From: Paucibacter sp. Y2R2-4
GTDB lineage: Bacteria > Pseudomonadota > Gammaproteobacteria > Burkholderiales > Burkholderiaceae_C
Assembly (NCBI RefSeq): GCF_025717535.1
Contig: NZ_JAJIRO010000002.1
Span: 900,437 to 964,436 of the forward strand
Length of the DNA: 64,000 bases
Direction: 5' to 3'
Made by a program: the position numbers and the translations under genes. How positions within the stretch are numbered: the stretch's first letter is position 1; each line of letters starts with the position of its first letter. Below are positions 10,075 through 19,552 of the stretch, piece after piece. A model generated the notes under the pieces. It worked only from the letters and a program-made list of their open reading frames with translations. It made no database searches and was not told where the DNA came from.

Positions 10075-10233
10075 TCAGTGCTCCAGGAAAAATTGAGTTC
10101 CGGGAGGTTACATCGGCAATTAGCGCTTGCCGATGCCGGGAGCTTTAACTGTTATGCAAAGATGGCAAGTCAGGCGTCGCAAAACCCGAAACGCAGCGAG
10201 AGGCTGCACCGCAGAGTCTTGAATGCCCAAGGC

Positions 10234-11568
10234 CTACGCGAGAGCGTTTGCTTCATCGCCCACGGCCCCCGCCCGAACGACGCGGTCACGCCCTTCGCGC
10301 TTGGCCTGGTACATGGCCTGATCAGCCGCGCGCATGGCCGCGTCAACGCCGGCTTCGCCCTCGCTGTGCCGCTGGGCCAGTGCAACGCCAAAACTGGCGC
10401 TGACCTTCAATCCACCCGGCCAGCTTTGCTCGCTCAAGACCTTGCGCAAGCGTTCGGCGACCTCAAAAGCCTCTTCGTCAGTGGTTAAAGGCATCAGCAG
10501 CACAAACTCCTCGCCGCCCCAGCGGGCCAACAAGTCCTCGCGCTGGATATGGGTCTTCAAACACTGCGCGAACTGCTTCAGCACCTCGTCCCCGGCATCG
10601 TGACCCAAGCTGTCGTTGATGGCCTTGAAATGATCGATATCGGTGAAGACCACCGCCAAGGGAAACATCTGCTCTTCCTGCGCCCGCATCAGCAAACGCA
10701 AGTCGTGCTTGAGACCCAAACGGTTCGACACGCCCGTCAGGGCATCGTGGTGTGCCTTGGCCTCGTACTCGCCGGAGATTGCTTTCAGGCGCGCATTGGC
10801 ATGCTTCAACTCACGCTTGCCGCGCAGTGCTTGATCCAGCTTGCGACGCGAGCGGCGCCAATCCCAGAACAGAAAGCCGCCCATGCTGAACAGCCAGACC
10901 GCAATGATGGCCAAGCGGAACTGAGCGGGCGCGACCCACACGCCGACCAACTCCACCGCATCCAATTCGATGCGATGCGGCCCCGGCTGGGCGGTGCCCG
11001 AAGTCGTTAAGGTGAGGTAGACGGTGCGATCCAATTGCGGGCCGAGCAGATGCACCGGCAAGGGGTGTTCTTGCACCCACCAAGAGGCCACCATGAATTG
11101 CTCAAGCCGGAACTCCACCGGCTGCGCTTGCGCCGCCGGGTCGTAGACCACCTCATGGGGCTTGAGGTCTGCCTCCTTGCCCGAGCCCGCATAAGCCGGA
11201 TCAAAGTGGCGCAAAAACACCCGCACATATTGCTTGGGCTCAGGGCCGCTGGCGCGCAACCAAAGGCGCAGACTGTTGAACTGAGTCAGATCCAAGCCCT
11301 GCTCTTTTTCGCCCAACTGGATCTGTAGGGCGCAAAAAGGCCACTCGTAACCGGGCTGGATGTCGCAGTCCAAAACCCATCCCGAGCCCTGACGCTCGAC
11401 ACGGCCAACGCTATTGCCGCCGTCCTCGCGGTCATTGACGGCCTCCACCCAATCGGCCCGCTGGGAGTTCGCGTCAATGCGCAAGACGCGCTGCATCCAA
11501 TGTTCATTGGCATACAGCGCCAAGAGCGTGGACAAAAGCAAGAGCAACAAGAGTCGGCGAAGAATCAT
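10234..11568 (-). CDS. Membrane-bound diguanylate cyclase
   Basis: A 444-residue protein with a membrane segment at residues 5-20, a periplasmic region of about 190 residues, a second membrane segment at about 216-236 (AIIAVWLFSMGGFLFW), a short linker and a GGDEF domain. The active-site loop is GGEEF at 351-355, so cyclic di-GMP synthesis from GTP is expected. The usual RxxD inhibitory site is QRED here, so product inhibition may be absent. The periplasmic part (FNSLRLWLRASGPEP, RVFLRHFDP) resembles a beta-sandwich sugar-binding-like sensor. It lies 62 bp after pgk on the same strand. Confidence 0.9.
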   Translation of the reverse strand: MILRRLLLLLLLSTLLALYANEHWMQRVLRIDANSQRADWVEAVNDREDGGNSVGRVERQGSGWVLDCDIQPGYEWPFCALQIQLGEKEQGLDLTQFNSLRLWLRASGPEPKQYVRVFLRHFDPAYAGSGKEADLKPHEVVYDPAAQAQPVEFRLEQFMVASWWVQEHPLPVHLLGPQLDRTVYLTLTTSGTAQPGPHRIELDAVELVGVWVAPAQFRLAIIAVWLFSMGGFLFWDWRRSRRKLDQALRGKRELKHANARLKAISGEYEAKAHHDALTGVSNRLGLKHDLRLLMRAQEEQMFPLAVVFTDIDHFKAINDSLGHDAGDEVLKQFAQCLKTHIQREDLLARWGGEEFVLLMPLTTDEEAFEVAERLRKVLSEQSWPGGLKVSASFGVALAQRHSEGEAGVDAAMRAADQAMYQAKREGRDRVVRAGAVGDEANALA

Positions 11569-11630
11569 GAGGCTCTTGCGGCGTCAGGCATCACAGGGTC
11601 GAGTCATTCATCCGATCGACCAAGAGGAGC

Positions 11631-12836
11631 TCAGCTGGCCTGAGCATCCTGAGCGCGGCGGCTCAGAATCTCAAAAGCCGGCAAGGTCTTGCCTTCCAGG
11701 ATCTCCAGGAAGGCGCCGCCGCCGGTGGAGATGTAGCCCACATCTTTTTCAATGCCGTACTTGGCAATCGCGGCCAGGGTGTCGCCACCTCCGGCAATGC
11801 TGAAGGCGCTGGACGCCGCAATGGCGCGAGCAATGGTCTCGGTGCCATGAGCAAAGGCGTCGAACTCGAAGACGCCGACCGGGCCGTTCCAGACGATGGT
11901 GCCGGCGGCCTTCAGTTGCTCGGCCAGCAGGGCCGCAGTCTTAGGGCCGATGTCCAGGATCAGATCGTCTTCAGCCACATCGGCCGCGTCTTTGACGGTG
12001 GCTTCGGCATCAGCAGCGAAACGCTTGGCCACCACCACATCGACCGGGATCGGCACGGCCGCGCCGCGCGCCTTCATCGCGTCGATCACCGCTTGAGCCT
12101 CGGCCACCAGATCGGGTTCGGCCAGCGACTTGCCGATCTTCAAACCAGCGGCCAGCATGAAAGTGTTGGCGATACCGCCGCCGACGATCAAGCCGTCAAC
12201 CTTCTCGGACAAGGCCTTCAGGATGGTCAGCTTGGTCGACACCTTGGAGCCCGCAACGATGGCCACCAGCGGGCGCTTCGGGGCGCTCAGGGCCTTGCTG
12301 ATGGCGTCGATCTCGGCGGCCAGCAGCGGGCCGGCGCAAGCGATCTTGGCGAATTGGGCGATGCCGTAAGTCGTGCCTTCGGCGCGGTGGGCGGTGCCGA
12401 AGGCGTCATTGACGAAGATGTCGCAAAGTGCAGCCATCTTCTTGGCCAGCTCTTCGTTGTTCTTCTTTTCGCCCTTGTTGACGCGGCAGTTCTCCAGCAG
12501 CACCAACTCGCCCGGCGCCACAGCGACACCGTCGACCCAATTGGCCACCAGCTTGACTTCGCGGCCCATCAGCTCGCCCATGCGCTTGGCCACCGGGGCC
12601 AGCGAGTCTTCCGGCTTGAACTCGCCTTCGGTCGGGCGGCCCAGATGCGAGGTGACCATCACCGCAGCGCCGGCCTTCAAGGCTTGCTCGATGCAGGGGA
12701 TGGAGGCGCGGATGCGGGTGTCTTCGGTGATCTGGCCGGCATCGTCTTGCGGCACGTTCAAATCGGCGCGGATGAAAACGCGTTGGCCGGCAACTTTGCC
12801 CTGGGCGATCAAGTCGGTGAAACGAATAACGTTCAT
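11631..12836 (-). CDS. pgk: Phosphoglycerate kinase
   Basis: This 401-residue glycolytic enzyme transfers a phosphate between 1,3-bisphosphoglycerate and ADP. It has the signature [14 protein letters not shown] at the N-terminus, SHLGRPTEG, the hinge [13 protein letters not shown] and the nucleotide loop NGPVGVFE, ending with GGGDTLAA and [10 protein letters not shown] start at the ATG reading MNVIRFTD; the four codons upstream begin with TTG. Its length is standard. In related genomes pgk, pyk and fba are commonly close together; here they keep strand and order but are separated by maeB, a cyclase and two binding-protein genes. Confidence 0.97.
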   Translation of the reverse strand: MNVIRFTDLIAQGKVAGQRVFIRADLNVPQDDAGQITEDTRIRASIPCIEQALKAGAAVMVTSHLGRPTEGEFKPEDSLAPVAKRMGELMGREVKLVANWVDGVAVAPGELVLLENCRVNKGEKKNNEELAKKMAALCDIFVNDAFGTAHRAEGTTYGIAQFAKIACAGPLLAAEIDAISKALSAPKRPLVAIVAGSKVSTKLTILKALSEKVDGLIVGGGIANTFMLAAGLKIGKSLAEPDLVAEAQAVIDAMKARGAAVPIPVDVVVAKRFAADAEATVKDAADVAEDDLILDIGPKTAALLAEQLKAAGTIVWNGPVGVFEFDAFAHGTETIARAIAASSAFSIAGGGDTLAAIAKYGIEKDVGYISTGGGAFLEILEGKTLPAFEILSRRAQDAQAS

Positions 12837-12943
12837 GGGGATCAGCAATCAAGAGTTGGAAATTTGGGGCAGCCCAGTCCATAGCTCGGCTGCGATGAGC
12901 GCTAGCTTACCAAGGCCCGCAGGCCATCGTGGCAACAAGCCGG

Positions 12944-13273
12944 TTACCAGCCCAGGCCAATACGCAGGCCGAGCATGACCACCGTGCCACTGATGATGGT
13001 GCCCAGAATGCCGCGTTTCCAGAAGAAGTAGGCGGTGCCCACCGCGGCGGCATAGAGGCGCGCGTCCTTCCATGTATCGATCAAATGGCCTTGGCTCATC
13101 ACGATCTCCGGGGCAATCACCGCCGCCAGGGCCGCCAGCGGTGCATAGCGCAAGCCCTGTTTGGCCCAATCGGGCATGGGCAATTCTTGCTTGGGGATCA
13201 TGAAGAAGCTGCGGGTGATCATGGTGATCAAGCCCATGCCGACAATGCCCAGTGCGATTTCCCAATCACTCAT
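12944..13273 (-). CDS. azlD: AzlD-family branched-chain amino-acid transport subunit
   Basis: A 109-residue protein with four hydrophobic segments. The start MSDWEIALGIVGMGLITMIT and the PDWAKQGLRYAPLAALAAVI segment are typical of AzlD, the small partner of AzlC in branched-chain amino-acid export. Its ATG overlaps the azlC stop codon by four bases (ATGA), which implies translational coupling. Confidence 0.9.
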   Translation of the reverse strand: MSDWEIALGIVGMGLITMITRSFFMIPKQELPMPDWAKQGLRYAPLAALAAVIAPEIVMSQGHLIDTWKDARLYAAAVGTAYFFWKRGILGTIISGTVVMLGLRIGLGW

Positions 13274-13995
13274 GGTTTGGCCTCCTGCTCTGGCATCCAA
13301 TGCTCCATCAGCAAGCCCGCGGCCACGGCCGCTGCAATCGCCACCAAGATATTGAGTCGCAGCGGCAAACCGTAAGCCGCCACTGCCGCGCAGCAAGCCA
13401 CGCCGCCGGACACCCAGGCGTTGCGATCTTTCAGCAAAGACAGGGCCAAACCCAGCAGCGCCAGCACACCGGCAAAACCCAGGCCCCATTCGGTAGGCAC
13501 TCGGTCGGCCGCAAAGATGCCGATGATGGCCGGCACTTGCCAAGACATCCAGGTCCAGCTGGCGCCGCCCCAGAAGTAGGGCAGTTGATCGCTGGCCTGC
13601 TGTTTGGGCTCAGGAAAGCGCCGCATGAAGGCGACGTAGTTCAGGTCCGCCGCAAAATAGCCCAGGCTCAAGCGCTGCAGCCGTGGCAAGTGGCCGAAGT
13701 ACATGCGCCACTGCGCGCTGAAAATCACAAAGCGCAGATTGACGCAAAAGGCCGTGGCCCACAGCACCCACATCGGCGCGCCGCTGGCCAGCAAGGGCAA
13801 GGCCGCCAGCTGAGAGCTGCCAGCGAACACCACCAAGCTCATCAACAGCGCCAAAGGCACCGACAGGCCGCTCTTGACCATGGCCACGCCGGTCACCAAG
13901 CCCCAGGCGGAGATGCCCAGGCCGATGCCCATCATTTCGCGGGCGGCATTCTTGAATTCAGGATGGCGCCAAGTCGCCGCGATAGAACTGCTCAT
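13270..13995 (-). CDS. azlC: AzlC-family branched-chain amino-acid permease
   Basis: The 241-residue inner-membrane protein is the large subunit of an AzlCD-type exporter. Recognisable AzlC features are the early GLGISAWGLVTGVAMVKSGL segment, the MSLVVFAGSSQLAALPLL helix, NLRFVIFSAQWRMYF and the conserved YFWGGASWTWM loop. I start at MSSSIAATWRHPEFK; the open frame continues upstream into non-conserved sequence. It precedes azlD with a four-base overlap, so the two are expected to be made together. Confidence 0.9.
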   Translation of the reverse strand: MSSSIAATWRHPEFKNAAREMMGIGLGISAWGLVTGVAMVKSGLSVPLALLMSLVVFAGSSQLAALPLLASGAPMWVLWATAFCVNLRFVIFSAQWRMYFGHLPRLQRLSLGYFAADLNYVAFMRRFPEPKQQASDQLPYFWGGASWTWMSWQVPAIIGIFAADRVPTEWGLGFAGVLALLGLALSLLKDRNAWVSGGVACCAAVAAYGLPLRLNILVAIAAAVAAGLLMEHWMPEQEAKP

Positions 13996-14095
13996 GGAGC
14001 GATTGTCGCTGGATGCCAAGAACGCCCCTGTCGCGCCCGCGTCTCGCGGGTACATCCGGGGGCGCCCTGCGCCCGGTCGAGTGAAGCGGCTTGCT

Positions 14096-14845
14096 TCAGT
14101 TCAGCTTGGTGATATTGCCGTGCCCCGCCACCGAGCTGCTGACCTGGGGCGAACCCAAGTAGGCGATATCGCCCGAGCCCGCGATCGAAATCTTCAAGGT
14201 CTTGACCGCATGAACGGTGGCACTGCCGCTGCCGGCGATGCTGGCCCGAACTTCATCCGCCTGCAATTCGCGGGCATGCACATCACCCGAACCCGCCACC
14301 GACAGACTCAGGCTGCCGGTCCGGCCGCGCGCCTTGACATCGCCGCTGCCACTGACTTGCAGGCCCAGACGGTCGCTGCTCATGTCCACCAGATCGACAT
14401 CACCCGAGCCGGCAATGCTGATGTCCACCGACGGGGTCTTCATCGCCTCGACCCGGATATCGCCCGAGCCGGCAATCGCAATCTTGCGCAGCTGCGCGAC
14501 CTCAAGCGTGATTTGCGGCTCGGTTTTGGTGGAAAAGCTATAGCCCTTCTTCGGCGAGATCTCCAGGGTGCGGCCCTTGCTGCTCTCTACGATGCGGGTT
14601 TCGATCAACGGCAACAGGTTTTTATCGGCCTTCAGCTCCATCTGGCTGCTCGGGCCTTGCCGCACCAAAACCTTGAAAGACCCGGCCAAGCTGATGCCGT
14701 CGAAAGCGCCCAGATCACGCGTCTCGGTACTGATTTCGCCCGAGCCTTTAACCCGTTCGGAAATGCCCCAACTCCAGGCCTGTGCGCCCGCGGTGAAAGA
14801 AAGGCTTCCAATCAAGGCCAGGGCAGCGATGCGACGATTCAACAT
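14096..14845 (-). CDS. DUF2807 (head-GIN) secreted beta-solenoid protein
   Basis: A 249-residue exported protein. A signal peptide (LNRRIAALALIGSLSFTAGAQA) is followed by a body dominated by repeats of the form I-A-G-S-G-D, at least seven of them spaced about 20 residues apart. This is the hallmark of DUF2807 putative auto-transporter-adhesin head GIN proteins, which fold as a right-handed beta-helix in the periplasm or at the cell surface. Its precise role is not established. The gene lies about 110 bp past the terminator of the lipoprotein gene on the same strand and is probably its own unit. Confidence 0.85.
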   Translation of the reverse strand: MLNRRIAALALIGSLSFTAGAQAWSWGISERVKGSGEISTETRDLGAFDGISLAGSFKVLVRQGPSSQMELKADKNLLPLIETRIVESSKGRTLEISPKKGYSFSTKTEPQITLEVAQLRKIAIAGSGDIRVEAMKTPSVDISIAGSGDVDLVDMSSDRLGLQVSGSGDVKARGRTGSLSLSVAGSGDVHARELQADEVRASIAGSGSATVHAVKTLKISIAGSGDIAYLGSPQVSSSVAGHGNITKLN

Positions 14846-14953
14846 GATGGGGTCTCCGGTGTGGGGCTTGTTGCTGAGTGTCGCCATCATCTCGAAGAAG
14901 TCGGGCAGAGCCCAAGCCCGAGCGACAGGATGCAGCGTTCAAGGGCTGGAAAG

Positions 14954-14984
14954 CAAAAAAGCCACGGCGAATCGTCACCGTGGC
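14954..14984 (-). terminator. Rho-independent terminator of the lipoprotein gene
   Basis: Read on the minus strand, GCCACGGTGA pairs with the matching arm ending CCGTGGC around a short loop, and TTTTTT follows at once. It sits 34 bp past the stop codon of the small lipoprotein gene. Confidence 0.85.
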
Positions 14985-15017
14985 CTTCAAATTTTGCAGC
15001 GCTCAGGCGTGAAAAGG

Positions 15018-15431
15018 CTAGTGTGAGCCCGCCTTCGCCTTGCTGTCCTTGGCGCCCTCTTTGGCACCGTCCTTGGCGCCCTCTTTCGACTTGGGCGGAT
15101 CTTCCTCTTCTTCATCGGCCTTGGGCTTGACGGTCGAGGGACGCGGCACCACCGGGGCTACGCCCTCGATTTTGTTCTCGCGCATGTACTCGTCCATCTC
15201 CTTCCAGCCATTGAAAACAGCCGCCTTGTGCGCCTTGGGGTTGAGCACATAGCAGTCTTCAATGGCGCGCAAGGCATGCCGGCAGGCGCTTCCGATGGCC
15301 TTGCCCTCGGCCTCTTTGGTGGCCTGCACCTTGGCCGGATCTTCAATTCCCAGCTGCTCACAGCCCGACAGCAGCGCCGCCATCGCCAGCAAGAGCGACG
15401 CGGGAATGGATGGAATGGCCTGATTTCTCAT
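15018..15431 (-). CDS. Small lipoprotein with Lys/Ala/Glu-rich tail
   Basis: The 137-residue protein has a lipoprotein signal ending in the lipobox LLSGC (Cys about 24), so it is probably anchored in the membrane. The central part has two further Cys (SACRHALRAIEDCYVL), like CHCH-type small helical domains. The C-terminus is a low-complexity, charged stretch (DEEEEDPP, then repeated KEGAKDGA units). I do not recognise a named family. It starts 52 bp after htpX on the same strand, so the two may be co-transcribed and the strong terminator past it would end the unit. An upstream in-frame start is possible but would spoil the signal peptide. Confidence 0.75.
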   Translation of the reverse strand: MRNQAIPSIPASLLLAMAALLSGCEQLGIEDPAKVQATKEAEGKAIGSACRHALRAIEDCYVLNPKAHKAAVFNGWKEMDEYMRENKIEGVAPVVPRPSTVKPKADEEEEDPPKSKEGAKDGAKEGAKDSKAKAGSH

Positions 15432-15482
15432 GGCAGTGATATCGGCGTGAAGCCTTGTCCCTTGAGTGGGTTTCGAGTTCAC

Positions 15483-16343
15483 TCAGCGCCCGCCTGGATT
15501 CGCTGCGCTCATGGCCATCAGCCGGGCCACGCGCTCCTCGGTGGCCGGGTGGGTGCTGAACAAGCCTGCAAGGCCTTTGCCGGAGAGCGGATTCATGATC
15601 ATCATCTGCGCTGTCTCGGGGTGGCGCTCGGCGCCATCCATCGGAATACGCTGGGCGAAATTGTGAATCTTGGTCAAGGCGGAGGCCAGCGCCTGGGGGT
15701 CGCCCGAAACCTCGGCGCCGCCACGGTCGGCTTCAAATTCACGCGCGCGGCTGATCGCCATCTGGATGACGCTGGCCGCCAAAGGCGCCAACATCGCCAC
15801 CAAGATGCCGACGATGGGGTTGTGGCTGCGGCCCTCGCTGTCGCGGCCCCCAAAAAACATGGCGAAATTGGCCAGCATGGAGATCGCGCCAGCCATGGTG
15901 GCGCTGACGGTGCTGATCAAGATGTCGCGGTGTTTCACATGGGCCAGTTCGTGCGCCATCACGCCGCGCAACTCGGCCGCAGACAGCACCCGCATGATGC
16001 CGGTGGTGGCCGCCACGGCGGCGTTCTCGGGGTTGCGCCCGGTGGCAAAGGCATTCGGGGCGTCTTCGTCAATGATGTAGACGCGCGGCATTGGCAGCTG
16101 GGCCTTGGCGGCCAACTCCTTGACCATGGCGTAGTACTGCGGCGCCGAGGTCTCATCGACCTCGCGTGCCTTGTACATCTTCAGCACCATCTTGTCGGAG
16201 TACCAGTAGCTGAAGAAATTCATGCCCAAGGCGACCAGCAGCGCCAGCAGCATGCCGCTCTGCCCGCCGATCATGCGGCCCAGCACCATGAACAGCGCGG
16301 TGATCGCCGCCATCAGGATGGCCGTCTTCATCAAATTGAACAT
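15483..16343 (-). CDS. htpX: Membrane zinc metalloprotease HtpX
   Basis: A 286-residue M48 protease of the inner membrane that degrades misfolded membrane proteins together with FtsH in enterobacteria. It has two N-terminal membrane segments (about 8-24 and 30-47), the zinc site HELAH at residues 131-135 and the third ligand in REFEAD near 206. The [15 protein letters not shown] motif is well conserved. The length is as expected. Its neighbour fmt lies about 115 bp upstream on the same strand, a common arrangement in this order of bacteria. Confidence 0.96.
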   Translation of the reverse strand: MFNLMKTAILMAAITALFMVLGRMIGGQSGMLLALLVALGMNFFSYWYSDKMVLKMYKAREVDETSAPQYYAMVKELAAKAQLPMPRVYIIDEDAPNAFATGRNPENAAVAATTGIMRVLSAAELRGVMAHELAHVKHRDILISTVSATMAGAISMLANFAMFFGGRDSEGRSHNPIVGILVAMLAPLAASVIQMAISRAREFEADRGGAEVSGDPQALASALTKIHNFAQRIPMDGAERHPETAQMMIMNPLSGKGLAGLFSTHPATEERVARLMAMSAANPGGR

Positions 16344-16459
16344 GCAAGTCTCTCCGTCACTCTTTCGCGCACTGACTCGGTGCGCGGCTGATGATAACGA
16401 AACATCACATCGGGTCGACCGGGCTGATTTTCAAGCCGGGCCGGCCCGGCGGGCCTGGC

Positions 16460-17431
16460 TCAAGCGCCGAAACGGTCGCCCACTTGAATTGGCCTCGACT
16501 GCAAAAAGGCTGCGGCGGGCAGGCGCTTGCCACCGGCGCGCTGCAACTCAGTCAGTCGCAAGGCCTGCTGGCCGCAGGCCACCAGCACGCCGGCTTCATC
16601 GACCCGCAAGACCGTACCCGGCGCGCCGCCCAGGCCTGAATCCGCCACGCAATCGCCCTGCCAGCATTTGATGGGCTCGCCGCCCAAGCTGCTCAGCCCG
16701 CCCGGGAAGGGATCAAAGGCGCGTAGGCGTCGAGCAATCTGAGCCGCGTCCTGCTGCCAGTCAATTTGCGCTTCGGCCTTTTCGATCTTGTGGGCGTAGC
16801 AGACGCCCTCAGCCGGCTGCACTGTCGCCTTCAGCTCGCTACGCGCAACACGCTGCAGCGCTTGCACAATCATCCGGCCGCCCAGACTGGCAAGCTTGTC
16901 ATGCAAACGGGTGGTCGTGTCATCGGCGGCAATCGGCAGGGCTTCGATCAGCAACATATCGCCGGTGTCCAAGCCCGCGTCCATCTGCATGATGGTGATA
17001 CCAGTCTCAGCGTCGCCGGCCTCAATGGCCCGGTGGATAGGCGCGGCACCGCGCCAGCGCGGCAGCAATGAGGCGTGGATATTCAGGCAACCCAAGCGAG
17101 GCAAGTCCAAAACCCATTGCGGCAAGATCAGGCCATAGGCGGCCACCACCATCACATCGGCCCGCGCATCGAGCAAGGCTTGGCGAGCGGCAGCCGCTTC
17201 GTCGGGGTACTTGCCGTCCAGCCGTAAGCTCTGCGGCTGCGCGACTACGATGCCATGGTGAAGCGCCAGTTGTTTGACCGGTGAAGCCTGCAGCTTCATG
17301 CCGCGCCCGGCCGGGCGGTCCGGCTGGCTCAGCACCAGCGGCACGCTAAAGCCCGCTTGCAACAAAGCCGCCAAGGCGGAGGCCGCGAACTCGGGGGTGC
17401 CGGCAAAAACGACACGCAAGGATTCAGTCAT
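16460..17431 (-). CDS. fmt: Methionyl-tRNA formyltransferase
   Basis: The 323-residue enzyme formylates initiator methionyl-tRNA using 10-formyltetrahydrofolate. It carries the start [18 protein letters not shown], the folate-binding and catalytic motif [18 protein letters not shown], and [17 protein letters not shown], followed by the smaller C-terminal tRNA-binding domain. The length is usual. It lies 96 bp after def on the same strand, so the two initiator-methionine-processing genes form the typical def-fmt pair. Confidence 0.97.
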   Translation of the reverse strand: MTESLRVVFAGTPEFAASALAALLQAGFSVPLVLSQPDRPAGRGMKLQASPVKQLALHHGIVVAQPQSLRLDGKYPDEAAAARQALLDARADVMVVAAYGLILPQWVLDLPRLGCLNIHASLLPRWRGAAPIHRAIEAGDAETGITIMQMDAGLDTGDMLLIEALPIAADDTTTRLHDKLASLGGRMIVQALQRVARSELKATVQPAEGVCYAHKIEKAEAQIDWQQDAAQIARRLRAFDPFPGGLSSLGGEPIKCWQGDCVADSGLGGAPGTVLRVDEAGVLVACGQQALRLTELQRAGGKRLPAAAFLQSRPIQVGDRFGA

Positions 17432-17527
17432 GGATACCTTCAGTCAAGCAAACACGCGAGCCAACAAGCAGTCAGACAAGACCTGACCCCAAGAGGCTCC
17501 AAGAGGCGCCGAGTGGCGCCGCGGGCT

Positions 17528-18046
17528 TCAGCGCTTGCGACCCTCTTCTTCCCGGGTCTTCTTGATCATCTTGGTCTTGATGCGCTCGCGCTTGAGCGGG
17601 CTCAGGTACTCGACAAAGACCTTGCCCATCAAGTGATCCATCTCATGCTGGACGCAAACCGCCAGCAGACCTTCGGCGTCAAACTCATAGGTCTTGCCCT
17701 CGCGGTCGAGCGCGCGCACCGTCACCCGCGAGTGGCGCGGGATTTTGTCGTAAATCTGCGGCACCGAAAGGCAGCCCTCTTCGCCTTCGGTGAACTCGGC
17801 GCTGGTCTTGACCAATTCCGGGTTGATCAAGACGCGGGGCGTGTCGCGCTCTTCGGAGGTGTCGATCACCACCACGCGCTCATGCACATCAACCTGGCTG
17901 GCAGCCAGGCCAACGCCTTCGGCCGCATACATGGTCTCCAGCATGTCGTCGACCAGTTGACGGATGCGCTCATCCACTTGCGCCACGGGCTTGGCCACGG
18001 TGTGCAGACGCGGGTCGGGGTATCGAAGAATATTCAGTTTCGCCAT
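17528..18046 (-). CDS. def: Peptide deformylase
   Basis: A 172-residue metalloenzyme that removes the formyl group from new polypeptides. All three motifs are present: GVGLAASQ (45-52), EGCLS with metal ligand Cys92, and HEMDH with His134 and His138. The ATG at 18046 gives the usual length; open frame further upstream lies in the def/LysM intergenic region and is not deformylase-like. It is divergent from the LysM gene, leaving about 260 bp for the two promoters. Confidence 0.97.
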   Translation of the reverse strand: MAKLNILRYPDPRLHTVAKPVAQVDERIRQLVDDMLETMYAAEGVGLAASQVDVHERVVVIDTSEERDTPRVLINPELVKTSAEFTEGEEGCLSVPQIYDKIPRHSRVTVRALDREGKTYEFDAEGLLAVCVQHEMDHLMGKVFVEYLSPLKRERIKTKMIKKTREEEGRKR

Positions 18047-18308
18047 GGCTCTCGCGCTGTGGACTCGGCACAACGCCTGTTTGTAAGTGCTTGCAAGAGG
18101 GGTGAAAGCCCCCGTTATGTTCGTTGCGACGCCCTGTTTTTGGGGGCAAAATCGTCGCGACCCAGGGGGATTTTCGCCGAAGTGGCAAAACCCGGTGGAC
18201 TGCAGCCCAAAGCGGGCGCCCTTTTTGACATCCAACGCGCCCGGTTCTCGCCGACCGAGCGCCCAAACGACCCAGCAGGCCGCCTCCCGCGGCTTTAGAG
18301 AGTGCTCG

Positions 18309-19526
18309 ATGCCTTTTTGTGAATGCCCGAAGAATCTGCCCCTGCGTCGCAACTCGGCGGCGCGCCTGCAGCTCGTCATGGCGGCCCTTCCTCTGGCCCT
18401 GTCCTTGCTGAGCACCGCCAGCCAGGCCCAGACGAGCACTTACCCCATCACTGAAAAGCAGCGTGCCACCGCCGCCCAGGTCGCGCAAGCCGGCGTGCCC
18501 TTGAGCGAGTTGGCCGCCGATGCGCCCGAGTCTTACACCGTCAAACGCGGCGACACGCTGTGGGACATCTCCAAGCTCTTCCTCAAAAGCCCCTGGCGCT
18601 GGCCCGAGCTCTGGGGCATGAACCGCGAGCAAATTGCCAACCCGCACCTGATCTACCCCGGCCAAATGTTGGTCTTGGTGAAGGTAGATGGGCGAGCACA
18701 GCTGCAATTGGCCCGGCCTTTGACGGGTGCCAGCGCTGCAGCGCTTGGCGAGGACGGCAAGCTATCGCCGCGCATCCGCGTCTCTCCGACGGATGAAAAC
18801 GGCATTGCGGCCATTCCGCTGAATCTGATCGAGCCCTTCTTGAACGACGCGGTGGTGTTTGACAGCGATGAGCTGGCTCGCGCGCCGCGCATCGTTGCCA
18901 CGCCCGAGGGTCACGTCTTGCTCTCGCGCGGCGATCTGGCCTATGTGCGCGGTGAATTTGGGCAGAGCTCAGAGTTCCGCGTCTTCCGCAATACCCGGCC
19001 CTTGGTGGACCCCAGCACCCGGGAAATTCTCGGTTATGAGGCGCCCTATCTCGGTACCGCAGATTTGATTCGCGCCGACCAAAGCCAGCAACTGCCGGAC
19101 GGCAAATCCGAAATCGTACCCGCCACCGTGCGGATCAAAACCGTGCGCCAAGAAATCGGCGTCGGTGACCGCCTGTCTCCGACTCCACCGCGCAGCTTCT
19201 CACGCTATGTGCCGCATGCGCCGGCAACGCCGATCAGCGGGCAGATCATTTCCATTTATGGCGATGGCCTGAATGCCGGCCAAAACCAGATCGTGGCTTT
19301 GAACCGCGGCAAGAACGACGGCATGGAGCGCGGCCATGTGCTGGCCCTGTGGCAGCAAGGCCGCCGCGTCATCGACAGCACCAGCGAAAAGCGCGAGGAA
19401 ATGAAGCTGCCGGACGAACGCCACGGCGTGCTCTTCGTGTTCCAGGTGTATGCACGGGTCTCCTATGCCTTGATCATTTCGGTCAAGGACCCGGTGCGGG
19501 CCGGGGATAAGTTCACTCAGCCCTGA
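18309..19526 (+). CDS. LysM-domain periplasmic protein
   Basis: The 405-residue exported protein has a signal region ending near QAQT ([20 protein letters not shown]) and one LysM domain ([20 protein letters not shown] through IYPGQMLVL), which binds peptidoglycan. About 280 further residues contain no motif I can name. Proteins of this build sit between def and dprA in many betaproteobacteria, so the context is conserved. The extended reading frame upstream runs through the promoter region; the ATG at 18309 begins a credible signal peptide. Confidence 0.88.
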   Translation: MPFCECPKNLPLRRNSAARLQLVMAALPLALSLLSTASQAQTSTYPITEKQRATAAQVAQAGVPLSELAADAPESYTVKRGDTLWDISKLFLKSPWRWPELWGMNREQIANPHLIYPGQMLVLVKVDGRAQLQLARPLTGASAAALGEDGKLSPRIRVSPTDENGIAAIPLNLIEPFLNDAVVFDSDELARAPRIVATPEGHVLLSRGDLAYVRGEFGQSSEFRVFRNTRPLVDPSTREILGYEAPYLGTADLIRADQSQQLPDGKSEIVPATVRIKTVRQEIGVGDRLSPTPPRSFSRYVPHAPATPISGQIISIYGDGLNAGQNQIVALNRGKNDGMERGHVLALWQQGRRVIDSTSEKREEMKLPDERHGVLFVFQVYARVSYALIISVKDPVRAGDKFTQP

Positions 19527-19552
19527 ATCCCTCGGGCCAAGCTTGTTGAGCA

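Noticed and set aside
7840..10488. Open frame of 882 codons on the plus strand opposite maeB
   Set aside because: It mirrors the codon bias of maeB, its translation is low-complexity His/Gly/Ala-rich without domains, and it lacks a ribosome binding site.
11847..12884. Open frame opposite pgk
   Set aside because: It is an antisense shadow with compositional bias only; pgk is unmistakable on the other strand.
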